Source of the DNA: Acanthococcus lagerstroemiae
Taxonomy: Eukaryota > Arthropoda > Insecta > Hemiptera > Eriococcidae
Assembly: GCA_031841125.1 (NCBI GenBank)
Contig: CM063106.1
Coordinates: 72,280,101-72,344,100, forward strand
Reading direction: 5' to 3'
Length of the DNA: 64,000 bases
Position 1 is the stretch's first letter. Every line of letters starts with the position of its first letter. A program made the position numbers and the translations under genes. Shown here piece after piece: positions 33,608 to 45,940 of this stretch. The notes under the pieces are model-generated. The model was not told the origin of the DNA. It did not search any database and saw only the letters and a list, made by a program, of their open reading frames with translations.

Positions 33608-35323
33608 ATTAATCCATGAACAAATTCTGCCCATTCTGCGCGAAAATGTAGAAAAAGCTATGAATGGACTGAAAATAAGTAAAGCACCAGGCCCGGCGCC
33701 AAGCACGTGGGCAAAGCGGGCCCTTGCCCGGGGCGCCCAATTTGTAGGGGCGGCATTTCATCAATCATCATGGTATTATGACCCATTAGAAGAAAAAAAA
33801 AAGTAAAAATAAATGGGCTCGTATCGTTTGCCAGGGGCGGCAAATGTTCCTCCATTGCCCGGGGCGACAAAATCTCTAGCGCCGGGCCTGTAAAGCACCC
33901 GGCCCTGATAATATCCAAAATGAAACTTTAAAAATCCCAAGGCCGGCATTAACGGAAGCTTTAACAAATCTATTCAACCTAACGCTGGAAACAGGTATAA
34001 CCCCCACAACAATGGAGTATAGCCGAAATCATCATCCTGCACAAAAAAGGTGATAGGTCAGATATTAACAACTACCCATCAGCTTATCCTCCAACTTAGC
34101 CAAAGTTTTTACGAAAATCTTAAAAGAGCGCATCTACAAAATACTATACTTCCAACAACCTATTGAACAGGGCGGCTTTAGAAAAAAATTTTCCACAATC
34201 GATCACATCCAATCGCTGAACCAGATCATTGAAAAAGCAATGGAATACAGAACAGAGACGTGGCTGATGTTTATAGACTTCAACAAAGCGTTTGATTTTC
34301 TCTATCATGATAAGTTATGGCAGTCCCTGGCAGAACAAGGAGTCCCTTATAAAATCATCGAAATTCTCAGCTACTCATATGGTTGCTCCGAAGCCTATGT
34401 GAAGACGGACACGAAGGGTACAAAGTTTCCTGTCCAAAGGAGTGTAAAACAAGGGAATCCTTTGTCCCTGAACCTCTTCAACAGCGCATTGGAGCAAATT
34501 TTTAGAACTTTAGATTGGGAGGGGAAAGGGATCAAAGTTCAGGGTCACTGGTCAAACCATCTAAGGTTTGTAGATGACATTGTGATTATTGCTAAGGATT
34601 TTGAGGAAATGGAAAAAGTTACGAAAGAACTGAAGGATGCAAGCCAAGAGTTTGGACTCTCTATGAATTTATCAAAAACAGAATTGATCTCAAACAAAGT
34701 AGGGCAGAAGAAACTATGGCTAGAAGGGGCAAAAATTAACAAAGTAGAGGAGTACAAATACCTAGGACAAACCATTTCATTTAACAATAACACGGGTCAA
34801 ATCATTAGTGCAAGAATATCGAATAACTGGAAATCCTTCTAGGCACAAAAACATAATCTAAAAAGTAAAATGAAAATTATGTTCAAAGCAAAAATCTTGG
34901 AAAGTTGTGTACTCCCCATCCTGACACACAGATGTCAGATATGGTCACTAACAACAAAACAAACTGAACGTCTGTAAAAAACACATAATTCAATGCTAAG
35001 GAGTATGCCGGGGATTAGGTTGGAGGAAAGGATGAAAATGAGTTCCACCAGGAAGCAAACGAGATTAAGGAATATAGGGTACAAAATAAAACAATTGAAA
35101 TACAGATATGCGGGGCACCTGATTAGAGGAGAACTGACAAAATGGAACTCTGCTTGCACTCTATGGATCCCATTGGACAGAGAAAGGAAACCAGAACGAT
35201 CAGCTACCCGATGGGTAGATTAATTTCTGAAAACCCTAGGCCCTGGCTAGGGAACAACTGCTAAGGAAAGGAAAATATGGAAAAGGGTGACAGAAGCCTT
35301 TGCCCCACAGTGGGCAGATTAGG
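33608..35323 (+). pseudogene. RTE-type LINE, RT domain and C-terminus
   Basis: Frames in order: ILPILRENVEKAMNGLKISK; KAPGPDN (split by a MITE at 33688-33890); a frameshifted middle; then a 200-residue open RT piece (34240-34842) with MFIDFNKAFDFLYHDKLW, SVKQGNPLSLNLFN and LRFVDDIVIIA. The latter keeps both catalytic aspartates of the F-x-DD motif. It is followed by EYKYLGQTISF, LRNIGYKIKQLKYRYAGHL and EAFAPQWAD, the RTE-type C-terminus ending at the stop near 35323. It is different in sequence from the duplicated LINE at 9-16 kb. Several stops make it inactive. Confidence 0.88.
33688..33890. mobile_element. 203 bp hAT-type MITE inside the LINE RT
   Basis: Ends CAGGCCCGGCGCC and GCGCCGGGCCTG are inverted. 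TAAAGCAC occurs directly on both sides (33680-33687 and 33891-33898), a perfect 8 bp duplication typical of hAT elements. Removing one copy restores the LINE reading through the KAPGPDN motif. No coding capacity. Confidence 0.92.
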
Positions 35324-35329
35324 CAGCGA

Positions 35330-37050
35330 CCCACTTACTAAGAGACGCAATCCCTAATCAAGGCAGTAATCAAAATAAATATAGGACACAATTCTGAGAA
35401 AAATTTAAGTAATACCGCGAACACTACGTATTACCACATTGCGACTTCAGGCTGTGGAGTCGGCAAGCTATAATACATATTTTGTTATAAGTTGCACTAT
35501 TTCCACTTCCCGGGGAGTCTATTCATGCTGAGACACCGCGTATAGCACAAATCATTTAGGTATCAATATCACCTGTGAACTGAGTATGAGTGAACAAAAT
35601 TGAACCACATATTAAACGGTACCTTTTGCCATTGCCTTTGTGTTTGGCAGACCACCTGAATCACAGTAACTATAAGTCCATCAAGGATTCACTAACCATT
35701 AGACTCACACGGAATTTTAAAGAAGTAACACAGACAATTTTCGTGTAAATCATCAACGAATCGCAGCAGTCAGCACCAAAGAACTGTATGTGATACCATG
35801 ACCGTATGTAATTCCGAGTGGAGCTTTTATATTGCAACACTTTATGCAGATATTTGCTGAATACTTGCGTTCATGTAAACTTCACTGATTTATCGCCGGC
35901 GTATCGAATTTTCTAGTAACTCCCCCCCCCCTTTCCCCCGCACTCCAGAGTATTAAACCTGTTGGAATAATAAGTGATAGAATGAACGCCTTTGTACGAT
36001 ATCGAATGTACTCGTGTTTTTTTCTCCATAATTTAATTTTCATCGATATTGTAAGTTTAAATGCACTCTTCGGTATACTGTTGTATCAAGAGTACGTGTA
36101 CATCAGACTCGACTAATAAGAAATTAATGCTAGTCGTAAGTACGATAAAAACGTGTTATTTTGTTTTTAATTTGAAAATCGTGTTTTGCAACTTGGTTTC
36201 AATTTTTTAAAACCCTATTCTGCATACCTACAATCAATTCAAATTAATTCTTGCGTGGTAATGCTTTTACAGTAATTATCACGTTAAATGTACACCTACT
36301 TGCGGGGATGATATACATTTTTTAAATTACCGAGATTTTCTAACAGTCTGGTTCGGTAGTGCACGTTCGGTATTTTTATACGTTCGAGTAAACGACGCAC
36401 CTTCTATAGATACAAGTACAGTGGGGTGTAAGGGTTGAAGGGGCACTTTTTTAAGTAACTTCTGAACCTTTTTTTCGAACTGACAAAACTCTGACGTTCG
36501 TGCAAAATGTGATTTTTTTATGTCGTTCGGTAAATGGGTCGCAGATGGGTCGTTGTCGGCTCGTTTTGAATTTGACGTTGACGGAAGAATCTGATTAATG
36601 AAAATGAAAGCGCATTTCTAAATCCAGTTTTGCTGATCGCGGCGCGTATAAATTTGAATAATAAGAAATGTAAAATAAAATTAAGGGTCATTAAATTTAA
36701 CGGCAGATGAGTATCTTGCTCGTTAGTGCTTGCTCAGCTTCCATTTACACGTTTCATTAAGCGTTATGAACTCCTAATTTTCAGGATTTTCGGAATTTGT
36801 GAAATATTTCAAACACGCGGACGTTAGTAAACGCTCTTTTAGTATTTAAATCGATCGAAACTTACCACATACTCGAGTGTGCCTACAAGTATCGGAAGAT
36901 AAGTTATACTAGTACTTCACGAGTATTCAATATGCATATTTGGATCAGAGGCAATTAGTTTTTCTAATTATCTTATTTATTTTAATGAACGCTGTGTTTT
37001 TTACTTCTGAACATTCGAATGTAATGCAATTTTCTATAAATAGTAATTAC
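35330..37050. other. No gene recognised
   Basis: Unique AT-rich sequence, with a C-run near 35921. Nothing assignable. Confidence 0.5.
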
Positions 37051-37057
37051 GTATGTC

Positions 37058-37287
37058 CAGGCCCGAATTAAGAAGTGAACCAACCGGATCCGGGACTCGG
37101 GACCCCATCAACAGATAGCCCACTAAATAAAGAAAAATTTAAAACAAAAAAAACAACACAAACGCTAATTGTTTTCTGATTGCTGATCGGTTATCCATCC
37201 CCCCTAGAAAATTACAAATTCTAAAAAAATGGAGAGGAAACTTCACCAAGCTTAGGTCTCAGGATAAAAATCCTAAATCCGGCACTA
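37058..37287. mobile_element. 230 bp hAT-like MITE
   Basis: Left end CAGGCCCGAATTAAG; the complement of the right end reads TAGTGCCGGATTTAGG. The flanks CGTATGTC and TATATGTC agree at six of eight bases, a decayed 8 bp duplication. Reverse-complement homologue of the outer element at 25123-26628. Confidence 0.6.
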
Positions 37288-37796
37288 TATATGTCCCTAA
37301 GCATAGTGTCAAGAAGGGGAAGCCAGGGGGCTCGGGTCCCTCCGGGGTATATTTTCTTATGAGTGAAAAATTGAAAAATTAAAAAAGTTTTTTGCTCGCT
37401 CTACTTGAAAAATATGCCCCCTTCCCCGGTTAACGCTATGCTTATATGTATGTCTACTAGGATGCCGCCTTCCATTTTATAAACTTCTAAACTCTAAATA
37501 ATGTTAAATAGATTCTTGTTCCCCCAATGGAAGTAATAAATCCTAAGAATTCGAACTCGATCGGATAAAATTAACAGCTGGCACCATAACCCGCATCATT
37601 TCTTTCGTACAGAAAAATTATTGAAATTTTGCTGTTTAATGAGAATTTTTTTCTTAGCCTTTAATGGAGCTGAAGTCTTGTTCTCACAAATTTCAATCAG
37701 TTATTTCTCATTTGACAGAGACTGAATGTAAAATAGTTTAAATTCGCCATGTGGATCAATGGCCAAGGTTCGGAAAAATAAAGGGGGGAGAAAGAG

Positions 37797-37799
<3 letters not shown>

Positions 37800-37833
<34 letters not shown>
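37800..37833. repeat. (AG)n microsatellite
   Basis: About 16 AG units. The serine/leucine-repeat frames on the minus strand come from it. Confidence 0.95.
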
Positions 37834-37836
<3 letters not shown>

Positions 37837-37980
37837 CTCCCAGTTTTGTAATGTCCTGAGAAATTATGCTTGCAGGTAATTCTATAATGCCACAATTTTC
37901 AGAGCCAGAATGAGGGAAAGTACTATTACCAATCTGCAGCAAGAATTCTGAGAGCTCTTTTCCTCCTGCTTCCGGAGTGG

Positions 37981-38250
37981 AAGAAATGCGTGTGAGTAGT
38001 GAGGTTGAGTTGGTTGTTACCGCATAACTCTCCTCAGACTAAACGGATTTGAGTGATCAAAAAAGCATATGAAAGAGGTTGCTGGTTACTTCACTGAGTG
38101 TTCTTAGACTAGATGAACTTTGTAGGTCAAGTAGTTCGTGAGTAATGGACAAATGAGGAGAAGAAATGCATGTGAGTAGTGAGATTGAGTTGGTTATTAC
38201 CTCATAACTCTCCTCAGATTGAACGGATTTGAGTGATCAAAAAATATTCG
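37981..38250. repeat. Tandem duplication, 180 bp period
   Basis: AAGAAATGC.TGTGAGTAGTGAG occurs at 37981 and again at 38161, followed in both by GGATTTGAGTGATCAAAAAA. The second copy is partial. Confidence 0.85.
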
Positions 38251-38441
38251 TAAGGAGCTTGATTCACCGAGTGCTTTAAGACCTTAACCAAGCATTGTGC
38301 GATAATTAGGGCCTGAGATATAGGAGTTGAACTTCATAGAACCCAGTTTTTCAAACATATTTTGAAATATACAGATACTTGACTAATCCAGGTAGAGAAA
38401 AAAGGAAAAGGGGGAAAAGTAGGCGTGAATAATTTATAACA

Positions 38442-38600
38442 TAGGCCGGATCTGTACGAACTGGAGGGGTGTTCAACCCCCACCCCCCCCCCATTGACCA
38501 AATTTTCTTCATATACACGCGGGCAATTGGATAAAATTGGGGTATTTGTAGCTCCTCTAAATCGCAAACCCCCTAACTTAAATCCTGGGTACGGCCCTGA
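38442..38600. mobile_element. Possible MITE with CAGGGCCGTACCCAGG end
   Basis: The right end complement reads CAGGGCCGTACCCAGGATT. The left side TAGGCCGGATCTGTACGAAC is a poor inverted match. C- and G-runs lie inside both arms. No clear target duplication. Confidence 0.35.
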
Positions 38601-40533
38601 CATAGTCCAGGAAGACTTCTGGAGCGAGCATTGAGCAAAGCGAGATGCTAGTTCGCTGGAAAAAATTTCTGAACGACCTGTAGTAAGTACTCTCTTTTCT
38701 GTTAAAAAATATCTGGGCAGCCTGAAGTGATGATGACTGTGATGATGAATTATGGTTTTAAACAAAAATGAGGGAAATCATGGCTCGAAAATGTCGTTAT
38801 TCAGAAATTAGTACTTCGAAATGTAAACTCAACTTCTGGTCTCTACAAAAACGCCTACATGAAATATTTACAGAAATGTATTCGCAGTTTTTGACATGCA
38901 TTCCAGCCTCAGGTTTACAGAATTTACTTCTCAATTAGACATGAAGTTCAATCTTCGCACACTAGACGCGTTAATTCTGTTAATCTCGTCATAATTTTAT
39001 TTTTTTTTCGCGGCATCGCACGTAGAAAAAGACGCAACAGAACGTAAAAATTATTTAGTGCCGATTGAGTCGTTAAATTCCAGCAATTTCTTCAGCCAGT
39101 CGCGTCGTTCGCATTCCATATACAAACGCTGCAGAGGCATCGGGAGATGGTAAATTGAACGATTAAGCAGAAATACGAGCTTCTGTAATCGGGCTGAGCA
39201 TCGAAATTCGTGGAAACCAGTTTGCGTATTCTCATCTCCATCACGTCGTTCAATTCAACGCCAGCAATGTCTGAGCTCAAAAAATTCGTAAATTCAAATA
39301 ACCCGCGTAAGGTGTAGGTTTCGCCAAATATCAACCGTCGACGCTGGTAAAAGTCAAAGTGCAACCCAGTAACTGAGTAGACCCACAAGGCTTGGAACAG
39401 AACCGAATGTGTATGCACACGTAGGTACATATTTGGTATTCTGGTTCACTGCCTCGATTTGGTACAGGACAGCAGTTACGAAATCAGGTCATCAGACGAA
39501 TATGTGATATGTTTGAGAATCTGACGATGACCCGACTGAAGAGGATGAGAGATGAGCTCGAGCAGACTCCGGTAACAGAGCCGCCTTTAAATTAAAAATC
39601 AGTAACAAAAAATATTCGCTGATTTTTCTTGTTCGCCCTCATGTCGATGTCGTTTGCTAGTAACGTTTTAATTTCACATCACCGTCATCGTGAATTGATT
39701 TATCATCTTTGGCTAACGAGTTTCACGCCGACTATCGAGGCTTACGACGGCCCACCAAAAATGTCTGCAAATTGATATTTCGACAGTCTGACAGCCAGTG
39801 TGAATTCTCATATGCATGGATTTGAGAATTCGCCGATCGACGAATGTTGTAAGTTTTCTTATTGACAAATAAATTACACCGTTGAATATGCTCGCACTGT
39901 GCAAAATTTATGAATGTGCCATTTTTTTCTCCAGCTCTTTTACATAAATTATGGTGCACGGCGTACAAACTGAACTCGACTTCGAGATCATCGACTAGAT
40001 CGATACAGTATGCTTCGGGCATCCATTTATTTGTTTATGCAGAAATGCCTTCAGTAAACATTGTCATACACTAACTTCACACGTAGAATATAAAATACTG
40101 TTTGGGAGAATATTCCAGTATTCGTAGGTTACTTCACCTTCCATGACCTAGTATTAATTTACTCACCTATCTCTTTTTTTTCTCTTTCTCGTTTTTTTTT
40201 CTTTTTTTCATTTTCCGAAACAGGTTTTTACGTACACGTTTATACATCATTAATTATCACCGATAAGTATCAAAATGTCAATGATTCATAAAACTACTGG
40301 TACCTATATAGGTACCAGTAGTATACTACTGGTACGCCATCCAGAATCCACAATCTGTTCGTGATTTAAAAATCGAGGACGCGATCAACTATAGTGAAAA
40401 TCAATTTCAAATTTCTGTCATTACAATAATGAAGCAAATCCTCAACTTTTGGAACCCAGTTACACATAATCTTCAGAGGAGTTGAACAATTTCCTTTGGA
40501 TTGGAAAATTACTCGAAAAGTGCCCAATAATAC
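38601..40533. other. No gene recognised
   Basis: Relatively unique sequence. Minus-strand frames at 39092-39430 and 39732-40022 have no recognised domain. A pyrimidine-rich tract lies at 40165-40215. GGTACCAGTAG repeats near 40300-40335. Confidence 0.45.
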
Positions 40534-40700
40534 TAGAGCACCTAGTAACACCCGATTGACATCCGCCAATGTCCGTCGCTTGGTGCCCAACGATTCACAG
40601 TTCACTATGCGGAGCGTTCCGCGTATTAAATTGTGAATCGTCGGGCACCAAGCGACGAAAAATGGCGGGTGTCAACACTCGGGTGTTTCCAGGTGCTCTA
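40534..40700. mobile_element. 167 bp MITE with ~66 bp inverted arms
   Basis: The arms begin TAGAGCACCT and share the block CGTCGCTTGGTGCCC.ACGATTCACA, leaving a loop of about 30 bp. ATAATAC flanks both sides (40527-40533, 40701-40707), a 7-8 bp duplication suggesting hAT-type transposition. Arms match at roughly 85%. Confidence 0.85.
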
Positions 40701-40929
40701 ATAATACTGACTTAAAGTAGGCAAAACTGCACAAACGAATCTGGAACGATATGCATATCCACACACATACATCCTATGGACAATTTGTAGAGAGCGAAAA
40801 TTGAATAAGTTTTACACATCGCCGCCTCTTCTTTGACTAACTGGATCACTTTGTGAAAAAACGTCTTGTAAAAGGGCAACTTTCAACTTTCAAATTAACA
40901 GATATTGTGTGACGTAACAAAATAGGTAT

Positions 40930-41201
40930 TGCGGTGAATAATCCCGAACATTCGAGATAAACGAAGAAAGATCGACACGTTTCAAGCAGCAGAATAGAAG
41001 TTTGATAACAAAAGGGATAAGGAGTTATAATGCCGGGATATATAAAAGCCGCTGGCCGTCGCTGTATGGTCTAGTATTCTATGCGATAAACTGTGCGTTC
41101 TCAAAGCGATCTAGCTACTGTTTTCATGCGTTTGTATTAGTGTGCCATTAAAAGTTCTTAGTACGTGTTTTCGTGCGTTTTTCGGTGCGAATCTCGTTAC
41201 A
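40930..41201 (+). repeat. 5' LTR of the gypsy element
   Basis: Begins TGCGGTGAATAATCC, ends CTCGTTACA. TATAAAAG at 41041-41048 marks the likely promoter. Confidence 0.88.
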
Positions 41202-41220
41202 TCGGTGTCAGAAGTGGGAT
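41202..41220 (+). promoter_or_regulatory. Primer-binding site, complementary to a tRNA-Leu 3' end
   Basis: TCGGTGTCAGAAGTGGGAT directly abuts the LTR. Apart from one inserted base near its start it is complementary to the 3' end, with CCA, that I recall for animal tRNA-Leu(CAA). The tRNA identity is from memory. Confidence 0.6.
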
Positions 41221-41542
41221 TTGAAGAGGGGTTACCACCGAGTGATCTTCTACCTAGAGGATAAAGAGAAGACAGCGTTCTCAACTGGTTCCGGACTCTG
41301 GCAGTACACAGTGATGCCATTTGGACTGTGTAATACGCCAGCTACTTTCGAGGTTTGATGGAGACAGTCCTGCAAGGGCCTACTAGGCAAGATCTGCCTA
41401 GTGTACCTTGATGATGTGGTCATCTTTGGAGGATCTACCCTGCAGCAACACCTAGATAAGGTCAGACAGGTGTTCTCCAGGCTCCAGAGTGTCGGGTTGA
41501 AGCTGTCACCCAAGAAGTGTTCCGTCTTTGGCCGGGAGTTAC
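41214..41542 (+). pseudogene. Gypsy reverse transcriptase fragment
   Basis: WDLKRGYHRVIFYLEDKEKT, FSTGSGLWQYTVMPFGLCNT, then after a frameshift at about 41357 VYLDDVVIFGG and SPKKCSVFGREL. These are consecutive RT blocks of Ty3/gypsy elements, including the catalytic YLDD. The N-terminal part of RT is missing: the first codons overlap the primer-binding site. It ends abruptly at 41542 before the connection domain. Confidence 0.88.
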
Positions 41543-41901
41543 AATTACCGTGCAATCTGGAGTTTGGAACTCTACCTCAACAGCCGCAACTGGTGGACGA
41601 GTTTGTTAGCCAACTGAGAGAAAAGCTCGACTCTACTCATTGCATGGTCTGAAATTACTTGCAAATTGCCAGCAACCGGATGAAGACTCGCTACAACATC
41701 AAAGCCAACAAGGTCGACTTCCAGGCTGGAGACTGTGTCTGGTTTTACAATCTGCAACGAAAGAGAGGACGGAACCCGAAGCTACAGAGTCATTGGGAAG
41801 GACCGTACACTGTACTCAAGCGGATTAACCTTGCTGTATACTGGATTTGGAAGCTTGATGGTGGACGAGCCAATGTCGTCAGCTTCATTGTTCGGCGGTG
41901 A
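41543..41901 (+). pseudogene. Gypsy integrase C-terminal fragment
   Basis: Begins LPCNLEFGTLPQQ in frame with the RT piece, stops near 41650, and continues in another frame as QIASNRMKTRYNIKANKVDF, GDCVWFYN and the GPY/F-type module SHWEGPYTVLKRIN. The zinc-binding and DDE core domains of integrase are absent. The RT-to-integrase join is a deletion junction. Confidence 0.88.
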
Positions 41902-41955
41902 CCATGAAGAAGATCTGGAGCCTGGCCGGGACGTCCAGGCTTAAAGGGGGGGCAG

Positions 41956-42240
41956 TGTGGCGAATAATCCCGAACATTCGAGATAAGCGAAGAAGGATCA
42001 ACACGTTTTGAGCAGCAGAATAGAAGTTCGATAATGAAAGCGATAAAGAGTTTTGCCGATAATGCCGGGATATACATATAAAGGCCGCAGGCCGTCGTCG
42101 TACAGTCTAGTTTTATATGCGACGGTAAACTGTGCGTTCTCAAAGCGATCTAGCTACTGTTTTCGTGCGTTTGTATTAGTATGACATTAAAAGTTCTTAG
42201 TACGTGTTTTCGTGCGTTTTTTGATGCAAATCTCATTACA
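41956..42240 (+). repeat. 3' LTR of the gypsy element
   Basis: Begins TGTGGCGAATAATCC, ends CTCATTACA. Preceded by the polypurine tract at 41943-41952. Confidence 0.9.
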
Positions 42241-45200
42241 GTATGTTTTTTTGTTTTTTTTTTTTGAATTGCTCATCATGATTATTGAATTAGATTTCTG
42301 ATCCGAAACTAAACTGAAATACCTAAACTCGAAACTTCACCCTTGAGAAGAGAGCATATTGCGATTACGTACATCAAGAAACTAGGACCTTTGTTTTGAA
42401 AATTTAAAATTAAAGACTTAATTTTGGAAACTGTTCACGAAATAAGATATTCGGGCCATGAATTGGACTTCATACAACAGCAAGAGGGCACAGATACTTA
42501 GAACACTTTATGAAATCTTCTGTTATCTGGACTCGGAGGGGGAGGAGGTCAGGAGGAAACTACGCTTTTTGATTTATTCTGATGTATTGTACTCGTATTT
42601 AGTTTGTCTGGGGGTGTGCTGGAGTGTAAATAGAATGTGTATTTTTGTATATGTTTATGAGTGTCGTATGTTTTTTTCCCCGTTTCTTTGTTTTCCTTTG
42701 TATGTATTTGTTTATTTTCAGTTACATTCATTTTATTTTTTATCCATTATCATTATATCATTAACATTATTTCATTTATTTATTCAATTTTTTTCTTCCT
42801 ATTTTCTGTTATGATTTTTGTTCGGTTAAATCATCATTTTTTCTATGAACTTTTTATTTATTCCATTTTTTGTATTATTTGTGGGTTTTTACAGCCCGCA
42901 AAGACACCGCATATTTGAACGAAAGAATTGTTTTTTGATTTTTGTTTATTATTGATCCTTTTGATTATCAGCCACGTGATATCAGAACAGGGATCACAAA
43001 TATATGTATATTACTCGTACTACTTTCATACCTTGACGACGATAACTGAGTGAGCAGGAAACTGGAATTTACAGTTTTGAACTGTCAACTTATAGTTTCA
43101 TTGTTGTTGAGAAAACCTTCAAAAAATCTTTGAAACTTTCAGGATTCTCAACTTCGAGAAAATGTTTGGAACTTCTATAACGTTTATTTCATTACAATTC
43201 AGTTCTTTCTCTTGGAGGAGGAAGAAATCCTCAGGCACAGCCAAGATTTTTCAATGCTAGTTTGTTTTAAAGTTTCATGACTGTTCGAAATTCACAACTC
43301 TTTATGACTCTCGAAACTTGATTTAGGTTCTCTAACACTTAATCCAGGTTTTTCAGGACTCTTCCATACTTGTTTAAATCTGACGCTCTCTCAGACTTAC
43401 TAAAGGCTTATAACCCAGAGTCGAAGAGATCAAATTAAGCCCGAGCTCGAGCCGGAGTCGGATCTTGATACATTCTATTTACCCGAGCCGAAGCAAGAAA
43501 AAAATTATTTCCCAAAGCAAAAGCCAAAGCTTGGAAAAAATTATTTACCGAAGTCAGCGTCGGGGTAAATTTCAAGAATTTTAGCTGGAGTCAGATCTAC
43601 ATGCAAAATTGATCTGGATCTAGAGCCGGATCAGGCTCCGGTTTTGATACCGGCTCATCTGAGTCCTGTTGGTAATTCTTTCAGATTATAAGATTCTTCA
43701 ATTAATTTGACTATTATTTTTCATGACTCCCTAAAATTTTGTAATACTTAAGATTCATTTCAAAAAAGTCGTTCATTTGCGCATCCAGGATAAAAAAAGG
43801 CACAAGTACGTTACTATGAGAAATGCATTTACGCACTGCTATTTTTAGAACGCATAGGCGTAAATACTTGGGGACCTCCCCTCCTCCCTCAATACAGAAA
43901 ACCACCCCATAATTTTTGAAAATGATACATAGATAATGGTGGAGGGTGATGCAAAAGTAGATACATTCAGAAGCGAAACGAGCGAACATTTTTTAGTCCA
44001 ATTTCAATAACTGAAAAACCATCGCCAAATCCCTCACTCTACTCTTTGAAGGGGCCAAAGTGGGACTCGTCGGATTCTCCAGTCACAACTGGTTGAAAGT
44101 ATGAAGGGTTGGTAGTATTGAACAAACTGTAGTCAGGGGCCTACCAAGACAAAATGTTTACAGCTCTATGAGAAGAACTTCAAAATTGACTGAAAATTGT
44201 TCGAACTCTATTCAAGTTCTGCAGAATTCCTCAAAACTCTAATCAATATTCATAAAAGATCGTCGAAAGCATTCATTTTCCAGGAGTCGGTACTACTAGG
44301 TCATAACGATTCGTTAGGACTCTTGAGCCTCAATACGATTCGTTCGAATCTTGATAAGATTTATTACTTTTGAATAAAATTCTGTCGAGGCTTATTAGAA
44401 CTTGCTGATTATACTAAAAACTCTATTCAAAACTGTTGGCACTGATCGTCGACGTAATAAGAACCGCGAACTTGCACTATGATGATCAGTATTTTGTAAA
44501 TGTTGGCCAATAGCAGTACAATAAAACAATATCCACGAAAAAATTTGAACTTCTCGAGTTCTCTAGCTCCAACCGGAGGGCGGGTTTTCAGGTTTCTTCT
44601 TCTCGGTCGATGATGAGTTTTCGGTAAATCACTCGCATTTGTAACAACGCAAGCCACGTACTGAATAATAAAGAACGAGATGACTTCCCGACCACCGGCC
44701 AGTATCGATTGAATCATCGGTCGTTTACGAAACTATAAATGAAATAAAACGTAATAACGGACCCCGGAAGAGGAGGTACTCGCGGAACTCGAAATGAGGC
44801 TCGGCGTGAAATGAAAACTTCGGGAAAAGGATAAACGCGTTATTTATTGATACTGTTTCTACACAAAGGTAAACCATTATATACGACTCGAACGACTACA
44901 GGGAAGCTTGCCAAACAATTTTTCTTCACCAAGATTTGATATATATTCCTAACGCGGCTTATTATTTTCTTTTCGACAATCCAAACTTCACGTTTTCAAG
45001 TTCAATGATTTACCTCGTGCATGCGAGCAGTGAATCCAGAATAGTCTACTTATCGCGATTTCGCATCCGAGGCTGAAGCCGAAAATTGATTCGCTTCATT
45101 TGTGGTTATTCTAGTTAGGTATTTCCATCCACTTAATTGGCTTTTCTCCCAATTCGTAACCGCCGGCTCATGGCTTCAAATGGAATTATTCAAAAATGTG

Positions 45201-45720
45201 TACACGCCCAGCAGATGTACACATAGGTACGAACAAATGACCGATGCGACAAAGGCGACGATAAAATGAGAATCTAGCAGAAAAGTTATCAGGTTATCAC
45301 GTAATGATAAACTGCTCGTGTCAATAATCTTTCAACATACTCACCTGCCCCCTTCTGTCCAGAAAAACTGATAGTCAAAAGCTAAGACCTTTTGAACGTT
45401 CTGTATCCTGTTTCACTTAGTGGAGGTGCGGCATTATGCAACAGGGACGATCGGTGTTATGGGGAACTCTCCGCGCATATCGAAATCATTTACTTACGCA
45501 ACAACGCAAGTTAAACGGGGTATACAAAATCCGTCGATGGTTCACTTCGAAAAATTTTCTAAGATGACACCCGCAGGGAAAGGAGACAGAGTCGAGAGCC
45601 AAGATACAGGAATCAATAGCCAAGAGCTGTAAGAAGTTCTCTACAATATAATGTAAAAGCTTCTCTCTCTTCTCTTAAACGTTCCTAAGAGAGACCTGGA
45701 AACCAAACCCCCGTCTCCAT
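42241..45720. other. No gene recognised; GAGCC-motif patch at 43435-43670
   Basis: 42560-42880 is T-rich with a chance 118-codon frame. 43100-44400 contains loosely repeated phrases (TCAGGACTCT, CTCAAAACTC). 43435-43670 is a patch rich in GAGCCGGAG and CCGGCTC words in both orientations, similar in style to MITEs, without clear ends. The rest appears unique. Confidence 0.4.
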
Positions 45721-45940
45721 CCAAGGGCGCAACCAAGGAAGAGGCTAGGAGGCTACATCCTCTTCCAACAAAAAAAAAATTGATGTCGATGGTCGGATGC
45801 AGTTACGTCACTTATAGCTCATGAAAATAGATGGGTACCAAACCAGGTAGGTATCAAATCGAGCTTTCACCCCTGTCTAAGTTTTTTTTTTTTTTCTAAA
45901 TTCTAGCCCCCGTCAAAAAAAGTTCTGGTTGCGCCTCTGT
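45721..45940 (-). mobile_element. CGCAACC-type MITE, compact copy
   Basis: Inverted ends share GGCGCAACCA (left AAGGGCGCAACCAAGG; right complement CAGAGGCGCAACCAGAAC). Read on the minus strand, it provides the uninterrupted order for the broken copy at 3336-5260 and the empty target for the SINE: ACAGGGGTGAAAGCTCG runs straight into the GATACCTACC block. Confidence 0.7.

Larger units (their letters stand above)
40930..42240 (+). mobile_element. Ty3/gypsy LTR retrotransposon, internally deleted (1.3 kb)
   Basis: Two LTRs (40930-41201, 272 bp; 41956-42240, 285 bp) enclose about 750 bp. GTAT lies next to both outer ends, a 4 bp target duplication. A primer-binding site follows the 5' LTR and a polypurine tract AAAGGGGGGG precedes the 3' LTR. 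The interior holds only a piece of RT joined to the end of integrase; gag, protease, RNase H and the integrase core are gone. LTRs differ by roughly 8-10% by eye plus indels, so insertion is old. A diverged relative lies at 53941-54200. Confidence 0.92.

Noticed and set aside
42458..42814. 118-codon frame with a hydrophobic C-terminal half
   Set aside because: Phe/Leu/Ile-rich because the DNA is T-rich; no signal peptide logic, conserved motif or splice context.
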